From positions 62,001 to 126,000 of the forward strand of contig CAKOGP040002202.1 in the NCBI GenBank assembly GCA_933822405.4: DNA of 64,000 nt, given 5' to 3'. A program made the position numbers and the translations under genes. This DNA comes from Cylindrotheca closterium. Its lineage: Eukaryota > Bacillariophyta > Bacillariophyceae > Bacillariales > Bacillariaceae. The notes under the pieces are model-generated. The model was not told the origin of the DNA and searched no databases. It saw nothing but the letters and a program-made list of their open reading frames with translations. This document shows, one piece after another, positions 29,301 to 39,182 of the stretch; the stretch's first letter is position 1; each line of letters opens with the position of its first letter.

Positions 29301-29493
29301 CTACCGAGGCAGCTGGAAAGGTGGCAAATACCATGGTGTTGGCTTTTTACAATTCCACGATGGGTCCTCCTATAGTGGTACCTTTGTCGAGGGTGTTGCC
29401 CATGGCGAAGGAAAAGAAGTGTCGTCCGACGGAGCGATCACAACTGGCTTATGGCATCAAGGTGTTGCTCCCGAAAAATTGCTAAATGAATGA
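26351..29493 (+). CDS. MORN-repeat protein with N-terminal Cys/His motif (MORN1)
   Basis: Two exons (26351-28961 and 29072-29493) joined by a 110-bp intron (GTGAGC donor, TTTCAG acceptor) give 1,010 residues. The N-terminus has a CCIRHP ... CPVCESEF pattern, likely a small zinc-binding unit. A long disordered Ser/Asp-rich part follows, with three perfect 8-residue SQDIxFDA repeats (27962-28033) and poly-Gln. The C-terminal 190 residues hold MORN repeats (YNGDWRDGRWHGQG, YKGEFFEDKRQGKG, YEGEFINGVFEGEG and others). MORN repeats bind phospholipids or act as scaffolds, so a membrane or cytoskeletal role is inferred. The motif QIVNDRYGDSGLYTG before the repeats is shared with the gene at 37326-38754. 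Confidence 0.87.
27962..28033 (+). repeat. Three 24-bp coding repeats (SQDIxFDA)
   Basis: Three tandem 24-nt units within the MORN1 gene encode SQDI-E/R-FDA. The nucleotide copies differ at silent sites, so they are not brand new. Confidence 0.85.
28962..29071 (+). other. Intron in MORN1
   Basis: A 110-bp GT-AG intron in phase 1. Joining the sides gives GQGGEWVNPNGDRYNG, a continuous MORN series. Confidence 0.88.
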
Positions 29494-29621
29494 AGAGCCC
29501 AGCGATGCGACTACTACTATTATTTTAAAAATCAAACAAAGCTTCATCCTAGACACAGACTAACGATCGCCAAGGAGGGTATCCAAAATGTGGCACTATT
29601 AATCTTACATCAGATATGAAT

Positions 29622-30050
29622 TTACTCTTCAGCTGGAGCTTCTTCTCCTTCAGCTGGGGCATCTTCCTCGGCAGCTGGTTCGGCTTCAGCAGCAGCTTGT
29701 TCTGCGGCGTAAGCAGCTTGCTTCTCTCTTCTCTTGGCTGTGCACTTGGCTTCCACAGCATAACCTTCAGGAACAGAAACACCCAAAGCTCCAGCGGCAG
29801 TGTTAATTCTTCGGAGAGACTTGTTGTAGAAGGTAATTCCGGCCTCCTTGGTCAAGAATGGTTCGACCTCGGTAAGGGTAGCCGAGAAGTTATCCTTGTC
29901 AAGCTTTTCAATGGTCTTGCGGATTTCGGCGTACTTTCCTCTGGCGGCAAGATCCGTTCCCATGCGTCCATTTGTAGTAGCAGTAGGAGCAAAGGCATAC
30001 GATTGGCTGACAAGAGCAAGGGCAAGAGTGGCAAGAAGAACGCGGAACAT
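29622..30050 (-). CDS. Small plastid-targeted protein of unknown function
   Basis: A 142-residue protein starting at ATG 30050. Residues 1-19 are a signal peptide ending SYA-FAPT, the diatom bipartite plastid signal with Phe at +1, so the mature protein is in the plastid. The core (about 35-110) is probably all alpha-helical and basic (KYAEIRKTIEKLDKDNF). The last 30 residues are an Ala/Glu-rich acidic tail (EPAAEEDAPAEGEE). The size and helical core recall small photosystem-associated proteins of diatoms, but I cannot assign it to a named subunit. It is divergent from the glycosyltransferase gene (+) and convergent with MORN1. Confidence 0.8.
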   Translation of the reverse strand: MFRVLLATLALALVSQSYAFAPTATTNGRMGTDLAARGKYAEIRKTIEKLDKDNFSATLTEVEPFLTKEAGITFYNKSLRRINTAAGALGVSVPEGYAVEAKCTAKRREKQAAYAAEQAAAEAEPAAEEDAPAEGEEAPAEE

Positions 30051-30534
30051 GGTGGTGGTGATGATGATAGATATCTATTCAAATATATTGGATGTGTGGA
30101 AAAGGAAGTCTGCTCTTTGATGGCTCCCTGATGGCCACACAAGTGCGTACGTCCGTTCATTTTGTTCTTAGTCAGATGAGTCAGAGGTTGAGAAGTCGGA
30201 GGGCCAGGCGGACGGTCGACTGATTCGACTTTTTCCAAGGAATGCTTTTTTCAAATACCGTTGCTGTGCCCGGCCGAACACCATTAGGGATGGCTGGCGC
30301 TTCTCAACATTAAGAGACCTCGTATGTGTGCAGTGTCCGAGAGGAAGCAAGGCCGGCAGATGGTGGCGTCTGCTCAAAAAACAAGACGAAGTTGATAAAC
30401 CTTTTGAAAAAAAAGAGAGAGGAAGCAACTGATACGAAGCCGGTGTCAGATTCCACTTCTCATTGCTCTGTTGGATTCATTCATTCATTGATTCATCACT
30501 CTGAGTCATAGAATATCCTAGCTTGGAGTTCATT
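30051..30534. other. Divergent intergenic region
   Basis: 484 bp with the promoters of the plastid protein and the glycosyltransferase. ATTCATTCATTGATTCATC lies at 30479-30497, about 40 bp before the glycosyltransferase ATG. Nothing else is recognised. Confidence 0.5.
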
Positions 30535-33518
30535 ATGGAAACTGCAGAGCCACAATCCGCAGTGTCAGAACCAGCAGCAGTTGTGGAACGTGATGAAGAA
30601 CAAGAACAAGATGAAGCTGAAGCTGAAACACAAGCAACAACCACAGAAGAACTGCCGGTAACTGAAACTGAAAATGAAGCTGAAACAGACACGCCAGACT
30701 TGGTGGAAACTACGACGGAAGAAGAGCTAGCGGAAGACACTACAAATGCCACACCAATACCAGCAGACTTGGCTCCTAAAGTTGTGGAAGAAGCAACTCA
30801 TGCTATTGCTGGGGGTGATAATGACGACAGTCGGCCTCTACGAATCTTGTTCTTGTCAGATGAGACTGGAGGAGGCCACAGAGCGTCAGCGGAAGCCTTG
30901 GGCAAGCAGGTATGTTATGACCTTGAATTCTATTCTATTATGGAAGGTATAAGGTGTATTCTTTGCTTCTTTCTTACACACAATCCACTCCCTTTGCCAC
31001 AACACAAAAACTTTTAGTTTATGATTCAATACCCCGGTTCCACAGTTGAAATTTGCAACCTATGGACAGAAGCGGGAGATCGTGTCTTCAACTCTTTGGT
31101 CAAGTCCTACAAACACATGTCAGCTAGTCCCTGGCAATGGAAACTCTTTTATCATGCCACCAATACCAAGGTGGTGGAAGTCATTGGCAAGAATCATGCC
31201 AATATCTTTTGTGCAGAAAAAGTGAAGGCACGCATTTATGAGTTTCTACCCGATGCAGTCATTTCAGTCCATCCCACCATGAATCATTTGGCAAGAATTC
31301 AAACCAGAGTGATTGGCAAGGAACTTGGAAAGCACATTCCATTTTATACCGTGGTGACTGATTTAGGTTCCGCCCACTCGACATGGTTTCAAAAGGAAGT
31401 CAACAAGATTTATGTCCCGACTATCAATTTGGTATATTTGGCCACCCAACGACAAATTCCACCTGCCAATATTGTCTTGACGGGATTGCCCATAAGACAT
31501 GGATTTGCCGTCCAGGCCAAGGCATTGCATGGAGACAGAACCCTACCAGAATCCAAGGAATACATCGAACAGGTCCGACAATCCTTGGGAATAATGATGG
31601 AGGAGGAGGAAAAACAAGACGAAAAGGAAACCAAAGATGAACCCGAATCAACACCATCGCCAAAGTCATCTCCCATGATCCTAATCATGGGCGGTGGTGA
31701 AGGTGTCGGATCATTGTCTGATATTGTCAATCAGCTCTATGCTACCTTGACTCTAGAAGGACAAGATGCTACACTTTGTGTGGTCTGTGGTCGCAACGCA
31801 CAGCTAAAGGAAGAATTGGAACATCGAGATTGGTTTGCGGTGGTGGAAGCGGCCTTGCAAAAGAGGATTCGCAAACGTCGAATGAATCGCACATTCAAAG
31901 AACGAATCATGACGAGCACTCCTCCACCCAACTTTTGTTCTCCAGACACTGTCATTTGCGATGAGTCCATGGCACTGTCAGGGTTAATGTCGAGGAATAA
32001 GAATTACCGAATGGATGGACCCAAGAGCATGGAACAAGTCATGGCGGAAGCCCACGAAGCACCACAATCGCCACGCACTAGTAGCAATAAAGCAATGGTC
32101 GACTCGACTGCAAATCTTACCAAGAGTCCTCTGATGCAACTCATGACCAAATTGCCAGGAATTACCCAAAAGAGGCCACCCGCTGACACCCCACCACCAC
32201 CACTGACGGCTGATAATGATACTGATGATGATGCGGAGCAATCGCAAGCAACAGGAGACAATGTCATTATGATCAAGGATAAAGGAGGAAGAGAAGACGA
32301 TGATGATGATGACGAAGAAGATGTCGGATTGAATCCTCCTGCTAGCGCTCCCATACCACTTGCCGCACCTCCGGCAATTCAACCGGGACGTGTCCATGTG
32401 GTCGGTTTGGGATTTGTCACCAATATGGAAGAGTACATGGTGGCAGCCGATATACTGGTCACCAAGGCTGGGCCAGGAACCATTGCCGAAGCGGCAGCGG
32501 TGGGACTTCCCGTTTTCTTGACAAGGTATGTACCTACGAGCTTGCTGGTTGGTTAGTCTGTTGCTCGTGAACGAAATCGAACATGTCCCTAACTGGTCAA
32601 TTTTCCACTTTTGCCTGATATGTTTATAGTTTCTTGCCTGGACAAGAAGCCGGTAATGTCGACGTTGTCTTGGAAGCTGGATTTGGGGACTATTGCGAGG
32701 ATCCTCTAGAAATCTCGAATCGTGTCTGCAATTGGCTCAAGGACGATAGCATTCTTCCTGTTATGAGTCGGGCGGCCCACAAGGCGGGTAGTCCTCATGC
32801 GGCCGATGACATTGCCAGAGACATTGGATCGGAGACGGTCACATGGATGAAAATGAATGAGCGATGGAAGGGTGATCCAATTTACCAACCTTTTATCGAA
32901 ATGGGACACACTTTGGTTCTGGATTCTTATCTGCACGACAAGTCAGCGGTTGAAAATTTGGCCAGAATCTCGTCTGCCAATCAATTGGCCAACTCGGAGA
33001 GTACGAGAAGGAGTTTGGTGACTGCCGCGGGAGTTGGCGTTGGGGCTGCGGTAGGTGCTGTCGTGGCGGGACCTTTGTTGCCAATTGGTTTAGCGGTGGG
33101 AAGTGCGATGATACCTGCCTTGCCCGTTGGATTGGTGGTTGGTGGTACTGTCAGTGGACTGGCTGCCAACCAATACAACAAACAGGATTCTACTACGAAT
33201 GCTGCTGCACAAAATGGTGAAGGAGCAGGAGAAGAAGAAGGCAAGGAAGATGAGCAGAAGGAGGAACGGGACGACGAAGCACCCAAGTCTCGGTTCTTTG
33301 GATGGGGTTCCAATCCACCTACTCCCATAAATGCCCCCAATGATTCCAACGCACCAACTCCTGTTGGTGATGAGGCCGAAACCAAATCCAAGTGGTTTGG
33401 CTGGGGCAATAAGAAGGCAGCCGATGCTGCTGTCGATGAATCCCTTGTGCCCGCCCCCGAAACTGTAACCAATGGAACATCAGAGGCCAGCCTTGTTTCC
33501 GAGCCGGTGCAAGGATGA
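30535..33518 (+). CDS. MGDG-synthase-like GT28 glycosyltransferase
   Basis: Three exons (30535-30909, 31018-32525, 32630-33518) give 923 residues. The fold is that of monogalactosyldiacylglycerol synthases, which move galactose from UDP-Gal to diacylglycerol. The GGGHRASAEALG motif at about 112-123 starts the N-terminal Rossmann domain, MGGGEGVGS at about 346 starts the second, and KAGPGTIAEAAAVGLP followed by FLPGQEAGNV forms the nucleotide-binding signature. The start is the first ATG at 30535. The N-terminus is acidic (EEQEQDEAEAE), with no signal peptide or plastid motif. A low-complexity insert of about 170 residues splits the second domain (about 400-570). The C-terminal part has a long Gly/Ala hydrophobic segment (coded about 33014-33165) that may insert in a membrane. 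A cytosolic or ER lipid glycosyltransferase is possible. Confidence 0.85.
30910..31017 (+). other. Intron 1 of the GT28 gene
   Basis: 108 bp, GTATGT donor and TTTTAG acceptor, phase 0. It separates the GGGHRASAEALGKQ motif from FMIQYPGSTVEICN. Confidence 0.85.
32526..32629 (+). other. Intron 2 of the GT28 gene
   Basis: 104 bp, GTATGT donor and TTATAG acceptor, phase 2. The join reads LTRSFLPGQEAGNV, as expected for the family signature. Confidence 0.87.
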
Positions 33519-33645
33519 ACTGTCAGTCGCCAAAGTAATGGGATGGCTATTGAACTTCTTTCGGGGATATCCAAGTAGACTACGACTGTATGTACGTAGT
33601 CATCAGTATAATAGACTTATATGAATCGAATGGCTAGAAGTTCCT

Positions 33646-34209
33646 TTACGCGGCTACTTCATTTGTGGTGGTTTTGTTTGCCGTTTTTCTTCGTCTGCGT
33701 TGCTTGTATCCATTTTTTGCATTTGTCGATACTTTCTTATTGCTTTGTGCTGGAACGGGCTTGGTCTTCTTGGCAACCGCTTGCACCTTTTTTGTTGCGG
33801 TTGCTCCAAGGGTCGGAAAATCTTCCTCCTCAAGTGTCCATGTGTTAGCCTCCTTAGGTAATACCTTTTTTCCCTGCTTCCCAGCATATTGCGGTGAATT
33901 TGCAATCTCTGCCAAAACGTGACCATGACACAACTTGGGACTACACCAGCATGCCAGAACTTTGCCCTTGAGTTCTGATTGTGCTTTTGCGACGAGATCC
34001 GGCTGTGAGACTAACCAACAGCGATACTCGTGAACGACACGATTTCGTTCCTCCTGCGTTTGATTCTTCATATTGAATGGATTTCCCCACTGACACAAGT
34101 CGCCAGGTGGAGCTCCACGAGAGGGCCGTCCAACATAGACATCATAAGGCTGACGCTTGCAATGGACTACCATGTCCTTATATTGAAGTTGGTCTTGACG
34201 ATCCGACAT
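33646..34209 (-). CDS. DUF4326-domain protein with basic tail
   Basis: A 187-residue protein starting MSDRQDQ at ATG 34209 (a longer open frame lacks an ATG). Residues about 14-100 match DUF4326: MVVHCKRQPYDVYVGRPS, WGNPF, an Arg/Val-rich helix with YRCWL, then LKGKVLACWCSPKLCHGHVLA. The Cys/His cluster (CWC...CHGH) suggests metal binding or catalysis. The tail has LEEEDFPTLG, a short linear motif of the kind found in RNA-associated proteins, then a Lys/Arg-rich stretch (KQRRRRKTANK). DUF4326 is common in phage and bacteria, so ancient transfer from a prokaryote or virus is possible. Function is unknown. Confidence 0.8.
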   Translation of the reverse strand: MSDRQDQLQYKDMVVHCKRQPYDVYVGRPSRGAPPGDLCQWGNPFNMKNQTQEERNRVVHEYRCWLVSQPDLVAKAQSELKGKVLACWCSPKLCHGHVLAEIANSPQYAGKQGKKVLPKEANTWTLEEEDFPTLGATATKKVQAVAKKTKPVPAQSNKKVSTNAKNGYKQRRRRKTANKTTTNEVAA

Positions 34210-34487
34210 TATGTATTGCAATTGTCTTCTATTTAATTTGTGAAACGGATCTTGTCAGGTTTTTGTGATGTTTTTATAGTTGATCGCAATGTGATTTGAT
34301 GCACGTTTGGTCTAAACGGACACAGTAGGGACGCCCAGTCGTGCTTCAAACTTAGTGATGGTAAAGTCACCAATGCATCTACATATATTGTATCGTAGGT
34401 TCTATACTCTTATATTACTCTATGCTATTCCTTTCTGACAACCAAGGTCTCCTAAATGTTCCATCCCTTCTAAGCCGTTCTTGTTTT

Positions 34488-36865
34488 CTAACCAAATGAG
34501 AAAAAGACTGACACCGTAGTCGCCAAAATCAGACTCATGCCTGCGATCGGAGACATGCTCAGTGTTCTTACAGCGTTGGATACTACTCCATTGGCTGAGG
34601 CCACAGGTCGAGATGTAGGATTGGTCGGATCCAACTGCTCTACTGTCGGGGCTTTCGTTGGAGGAGGTGAAAATATGTTACCCTGCTGCTCGCCAATCGG
34701 CTCTTTGGTTGGTGCGATTGTGGGCGATTCGAAAAAGAGATCGGTGGTTTCGCCGACTGGAGAAAGGGTAGGCTTGGAGGTTGTAGGCTTCTGTGTTCGT
34801 GTCGTGGTAGGACTCATGCTAGGAACCTTATTCTGCCCATCACAACAGCCCAGCATAATTCCCTCTGGAGTTGGACAACAGAGACCGAACCTTCCTTCTT
34901 GGCGGCAAGTTTGATGAGCCAGGCACATTTGTGGCGGCAACGATAATGATTCAGTCGTTGGTGCTTTCGTTGGTGGGAAGGTTGGTCTCAATGTTGCAAC
35001 AGTGGGTTCTGCCGTTGTTGGAGGGTTTGTAGTGGGAATACGAGTGATAGGTGCCACAGTTGGTGCACTAGTTGCTTTCGTTGGAGATTCAGTTGGTGCA
35101 CTAGTTGCTTTCGTTGGCGATGCGGTTGGTCTCAATGTCGAAACAGTGGGTTCTGCCGTTGTGGGAGGGTTGGTGGTGGGAATACGAGTGGTAGGTGCCG
35201 CAGTTGGAGACGGTGTCGGTGCTCGAGATGGCGATTTCGTTGGTGGAGGTGGTGTTGGCGGAGGTGTCGTTGGGAGACCAGTCGGGGGATCATCACAGCA
35301 GCCTATGTATTCGGAAGCAAAAAGTCTTGTCAGATGCAATGTATACATAGGGTCGCAACGGATGGCAATCTTTTGATTCCTTCTCTTACCTAGCCAGATA
35401 CCATTGATGGTATTTGTTGGACAGCAATTTCCCTGTAGGCCCTCTGAAACGCATGCCTCGTGAGCCAGACAAGACTGGGTGGGTGGAATGGGCGTCGGCA
35501 ATATTGTGGGATTATCTGTCGATACAGTCGGCAGCCTAGTGGGCTTAGCAGTTGGTGCTTTAGTAGGCCGATCGGTTGGAGAACCCGTCGGAGGTGATGT
35601 AGTTGGAGCATCGGTCGGAGCATTTTCGCAACAACCTGTCAAAGAAAGAATTTGAACAATCAGAAACCATTTGATGTCAGAGTTGAATGGCAAAACAGCA
35701 TGTTCTTACCCAAGAATATTCCATCGCTTGTGGGACAACAGTCTCCACCAATTCCTGCACACATGGAATGACTCTTGCACGACTCTTGAGGGAATGACGG
35801 CGTCCAGTCCGTGGCCGCAAAGCTGTACTTTGTACCATCACATTCGAATTCCAAGTTCTGAAAATGTGGCTTGAGGGCCAAATTGTCGGCAGTGAAGAAC
35901 CCAAAAGTACCTTCCATGTTTAGAGAGCCTTGAGCCGCTCGCCATTTGTTGTCAATACCAGTGAAATAGTAGTAATCCCAGTCTGGCTTTCCCAAATGCA
36001 CTTTGCAATAGAAATCGACAAAGTACTCAACTTGATGTTCCGGGGACGCCAAACCAGGCCGACCACCAGCCGATGGCCACCCAGTCTCTCCCAATATGAA
36101 TGGCTTTGATTCTGTCCCAGAAGCTTTTTGTATTACTCGCGTGGCATCGCCAATCAGCTGATCGACAGAACCATTGATATTGTACGTATCCTGCCAGATG
36201 AAGTATGGAAAGATATTCATATACAGAGTGTCCGAACTATCCCGTAGGTCCGAGTAAAGTCCATAGTAATAAGAAATCTCCACAATTGACACGGCTAGGT
36301 TGCCAGCTCCAAAGGTTGCCAAAGCGAGGCTAACCTGTGATTGATAGTCCATCAATTCAGCCAAAGTCGCATCCTTTCGCAACAGGACCTCAGAGCCAAC
36401 AGTGACACCGATGACAACCGATGGGTCCACTACACCCCTTATCAAAAGATCTTCAAAAGCAGAAATTTCATCCAACCAAATCTTCTTTTCTTCATCCACC
36501 CAGAGTCCCAAATAGACTTGCATCCCAATTTCTTTGGCAACATCCAAAACCATTTCCGATTGATTGCAATCCGTGATGCTCAAGAGTCGTATCCGGTTCG
36601 TCATCTTTTGCAAGAGCTGCAGGTCCGTGACAATCTCGGCTCGTGATTTGCACCTTGCGTCATCGGGAGCCCAATCGGGACCTTTTCGTGTGTTGTAATT
36701 CAATCCTCGCAATTTGACAGGCTGAGGACGAGGAGGAGTTTGGGCCACTACAACTACTGCTCCTCCTCCTGGTGTGAATCCCGTTATTAAGGATATCACC
36801 ACCAGTAACCATGACGTGGTGAATAGTGGTTGTAAGCTACAAGTACCTGCGATATGCATAGTCAT
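34488..36865 (-). CDS. GH17 endo-1,3-beta-glucanase with three Cys-rich modules
   Basis: Three exons (36865-35710, 35635-35390, 35302-34488) give 738 residues. A signal peptide spans about 1-42. Residues about 50-345 are a glycoside hydrolase family 17 barrel, which cuts beta-1,3-glucan such as chrysolaminarin or callose. E159 (VGSEVLL) fits the acid/base and E260 (LGETGWPSAGG) the nucleophile. Three copies of a module C-x(5)-C-x(4-5)-G-x(3)-CCPT-x-GI-x-LG-CC follow, linked by Pro-Thr repeats. The tail ends in a hydrophobic segment (MSLILATTVSVFFSFG), perhaps for GPI anchoring. Both introns fall in phase 1 at the same point, just before the CC of modules 1 and 2. Likely wall- or membrane-bound and active in the cell wall or on storage glucan outside the cell. 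Confidence 0.87.
34975..35220 (-). repeat. Internal Pro-Thr repeat in the GH17 gene
   Basis: Two long imperfect copies of about 110 bp (34980-35060 and 35115-35210) encode TTRIPTTNPPTTAEPTV-like units, separated by two 30-bp copies of APTESPTKATS. This is expansion of the linker. Confidence 0.8.
35303..35389 (-). other. Intron 2 of the GH17 gene
   Basis: 87 bp, GTAAGA donor and ACATAG acceptor, phase 1. The join reads NGIWLG-CCDDPP, the same place in the repeated module as intron 1. Confidence 0.85.
35636..35709 (-). other. Intron 1 of the GH17 gene
   Basis: 74 bp, GTAAGA donor and TTGACAG acceptor, phase 1. The join reads DGIFLG-CCENAP. Confidence 0.85.
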
Positions 36866-37325
36866 TCAATCAATCCTTTCGTTTTTATCTGTGGCAATAT
36901 AAGAAGAAGCAAGTTTGCCGAGTACATACAATACTGTATGTTTCCATTGTGTTTCATGTGTCTGCGTGAATTATTCTTGGCATGGAAAAATCTTTCCACA
37001 TGGTGAGCACAAAAAATTGAATCCCACGAGCAACCTGATTGGATGGGGTTCATGTGGTTCGGCTTGCGCGAAGACAAAATTGGGCATATCCAAATCTTCA
37101 TTGCTACCGGTACACCAATGTATACCGGTAGGTATAAAACTGATGGAGTCTATCCGATCAGATGCTTTATCTACCGTATGGATATAATACTGTATATACC
37201 GTATGAATAATTTTACAGTAGTGGTAGCATGGTCTCTATGATTTCATTAGTAGTCTTGATGGTAGTGGTGATAGTAGTAGTAGTAGTCGTAGCATTCTAT
37301 TATAAGAACCTTACTTCGCCTATTA
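36866..37325. other. Intergenic region with TACCGGTA/TACCGTA palindromes
   Basis: 460 bp between the GH17 promoter and the MORN2 3' end. It carries CAATCAATCC right next to the GH17 start (36867-36876), clustered CTACCGGTACA, ATACCGGTAGG, CTACCGTATG and ATATACCGTATG phrases between 37105 and 37205, and a TAG/TAGTAG microsatellite near 37270-37290. No gene. Confidence 0.55.
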
Positions 37326-37652
37326 CTACCATCTTATGGGAGGTCTCCCTCGGTTCCATCGTCCGGACATTTGAGTGCCATCCGCTTGAAATTCCACTCC
37401 TTCTCCATGTTGGTGTCCCGCCTCAAAATTACCAGTATACGAGGATCCATTCGCATTCAACAGGAATCCCTTGCCGTGATACTTACCCGCCAACCATTCG
37501 CCTTCGTACATGCCCGTTCCGAAGCTATAGGTTCCCGTTCCTTCAAAGACCCCTTCCACAAACTCGCCGTCGTAGACGGTACCATTTCCAAATTTGAATA
37601 CGCCCTAAAAATGAAAATGCAAAATTTCATGAGGTATTGCGTGTACTTTCCC

Positions 37653-37684
<32 letters not shown>

Positions 37685-38754
37685 AGACCATAACTCTGTG
37701 GCGTCATGCATAAACATAAAAGCCTACCTTGCCATGCCGCTGATCATCTTTGAATTCACCAGCGTATTCATTGCCATTTTCCCATCTGCACACCAGCAGT
37801 AGGACGTTGTTACGAAACAGGCAACATGTGTGAGATACATACAACTTCCATATGCGCAGATACGTTCGACGCAATCCAAGCGACTAATATTGCACCTACT
37901 TGTAGACTGCATAATAGATGCAAATGATGAGTGATAAAAAGGACAATAAGCGAGGTGTCAGAAGCATTTCGAATGTCATACAGAGAAAGATACACTTAGT
38001 AAGAACTTACCTCCATATCCATGCCTCTTCTCATTTCGAAAGGAGCCATTGTAGACATCACCGTTTATATTCTGCCAGCATCCTTTGCCGTGCCTGGAAA
38101 TTATTGACCAAAGGACATACAATTGTCAGATTAGATCAGATCCGCCACAAAAGTGAATCTTCAGTCATTCAGTCATTCATTCATTCATTCGATTACTCAC
38201 CATTTACCATCTTCCCATTCACCATCGTAAATTCTCGAATTCTGATATAACAGTAAACCCTTGCCGTGTGGTACTAGTGCATCTGCTGTCACCGTGCCGC
38301 TATACAGTCCAGAGTCACCATAATGATCATTGACAATTTGATCTGTCACCAACATGACTGGTTTCCCTTGAAACGATTGATATGGATCTTGTGGTATGTT
38401 GGGGTCCTTATCATTGTCCGAATCGTCATCAGAATCCTCGTCGCCATCGTCATCCGAAAGATCGAGCTCTTCTTCCAATGGCAACATGTTCAGCAGTCCC
38501 CCGCGTTGGTGCATGCCCTTTTTTGGCGCCAATTCTTCTTCACCGTCCGAATCTGGATCACTCATGGTGGCGGCATCCATTCCCATGCTGATTTCACTGA
38601 CCGTGCTCTGTAATTCGGGTCGATAATTGATCATGCCATTCGAAATGGGCAAGTCGGACGGAATGAACACAGATTCCCCACCCGTGTCATGGGTTTGGAG
38701 CCTGTTTAATTTGACTCCACTTATGGAAGAGTCGTCACTATCATTATCTGACAT
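37326..38754 (-). CDS. MORN-repeat protein (MORN2), five exons including a 7-nt microexon
   Basis: Exons 38754-38201, 38093-38011, 37906-37900, 37785-37728 and 37604-37326 give 326 residues in one frame. The N-terminal half is acidic (LDLSDDDGDEDSDDDSDN). QIVNDHYGDSGLYSG then leads into MORN repeats: YDGEWEDGKWHGKG, YNGSFRNEKRHGYG, YAGEFKDDQRHGKG, YDGEFVEGVFEGTG, YEGEWLAGKYHGKG and YTGNFEAGHQHGEG. The microexon TCTACAA supplies VYK between HGYG and WENGNEY, exactly where MORN1 has TYS before WRNGNTY. Without it the frame fails. MORN proteins bind membranes or act as scaffolds; by inference the same here. It is a clear paralogue of the gene at 26351-29493, with more introns. Confidence 0.85.
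37605..37727 (-). other. Intron 4 of MORN2, with CAA microsatellite
   Basis: 123 bp, GTAGGC donor and TTTTTAG acceptor, phase 0. It contains a (CAA)n run on the plus strand (about 37660-37684). Confidence 0.8.
37786..37899 (-). other. Intron 3 of MORN2
   Basis: 114 bp, GTAGGT donor and GTGCAG acceptor. It lies directly after the 7-nt microexon. Confidence 0.75.
37900..37906 (-). other. 7-nt microexon TCTACAA in MORN2
   Basis: Flanked by TTATGCAG upstream and GTAGGTGC downstream on the coding strand. One nt from exon 2, seven here and one from exon 4 make codons for V, Y and K, restoring the MORN frame. Confidence 0.78.
37907..38010 (-). other. Intron 2 of MORN2
   Basis: 104 bp, GTAAGT donor and ATGCAG acceptor, phase 1. 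It lies before the microexon. Confidence 0.78.
38094..38200 (-). other. Intron 1 of MORN2
   Basis: 107 bp, GTGAGT donor and TTCCAG acceptor, phase 2. The join reads WEDGKWHGKGCW. Confidence 0.83.
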
Positions 38755-39182
38755 TCTATAATTTCTTGTGTTGTGTTTATGTATAATATGTATGTACTGC
38801 AGGTATTATGGCTTGCTGGATGCTCTTGGTTGTTTGTTTTAATGTTCATCGGTCAGTCATCAGTCGTAGGTATAGTTATGCACCGCTAATAATCACTCTT
38901 CCACGGTTCCAAACAATTGGTCACTTAAGACTTGAGCGGTAAAAAGGCACTCACTAATGCGAGGGTGTGATCGGAAGTAAATCCTCGGACAATATGTCCG
39001 TTTATCTCTATTTGTCCGCGTCCGTCGCACAGAATGGCGCGCTGCATGCAGAAATAAAATGACGAAATCGGAGGGAGACGAGTGGGAAAACCACGCGATT
39101 GATTGATTCATCGCATTTCCACCACCCACGTCGATATACTGTATACACAATCTTTTATTTTATTTTTTAAAACTGACAAACG
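38755..39182. other. Divergent intergenic region
   Basis: 428 bp between MORN2 (-) and the SNF2 gene (+). GATTGATTGATTCATCGC lies at 39098-39115, about 70 bp before the SNF2 ATG. It must contain both promoters. Confidence 0.5.

Noticed and set aside
37660..37684. CAA repeat as a possible coding poly-Gln
   Set aside because: It lies in intron 4 of MORN2 on the opposite strand and has no coding context.
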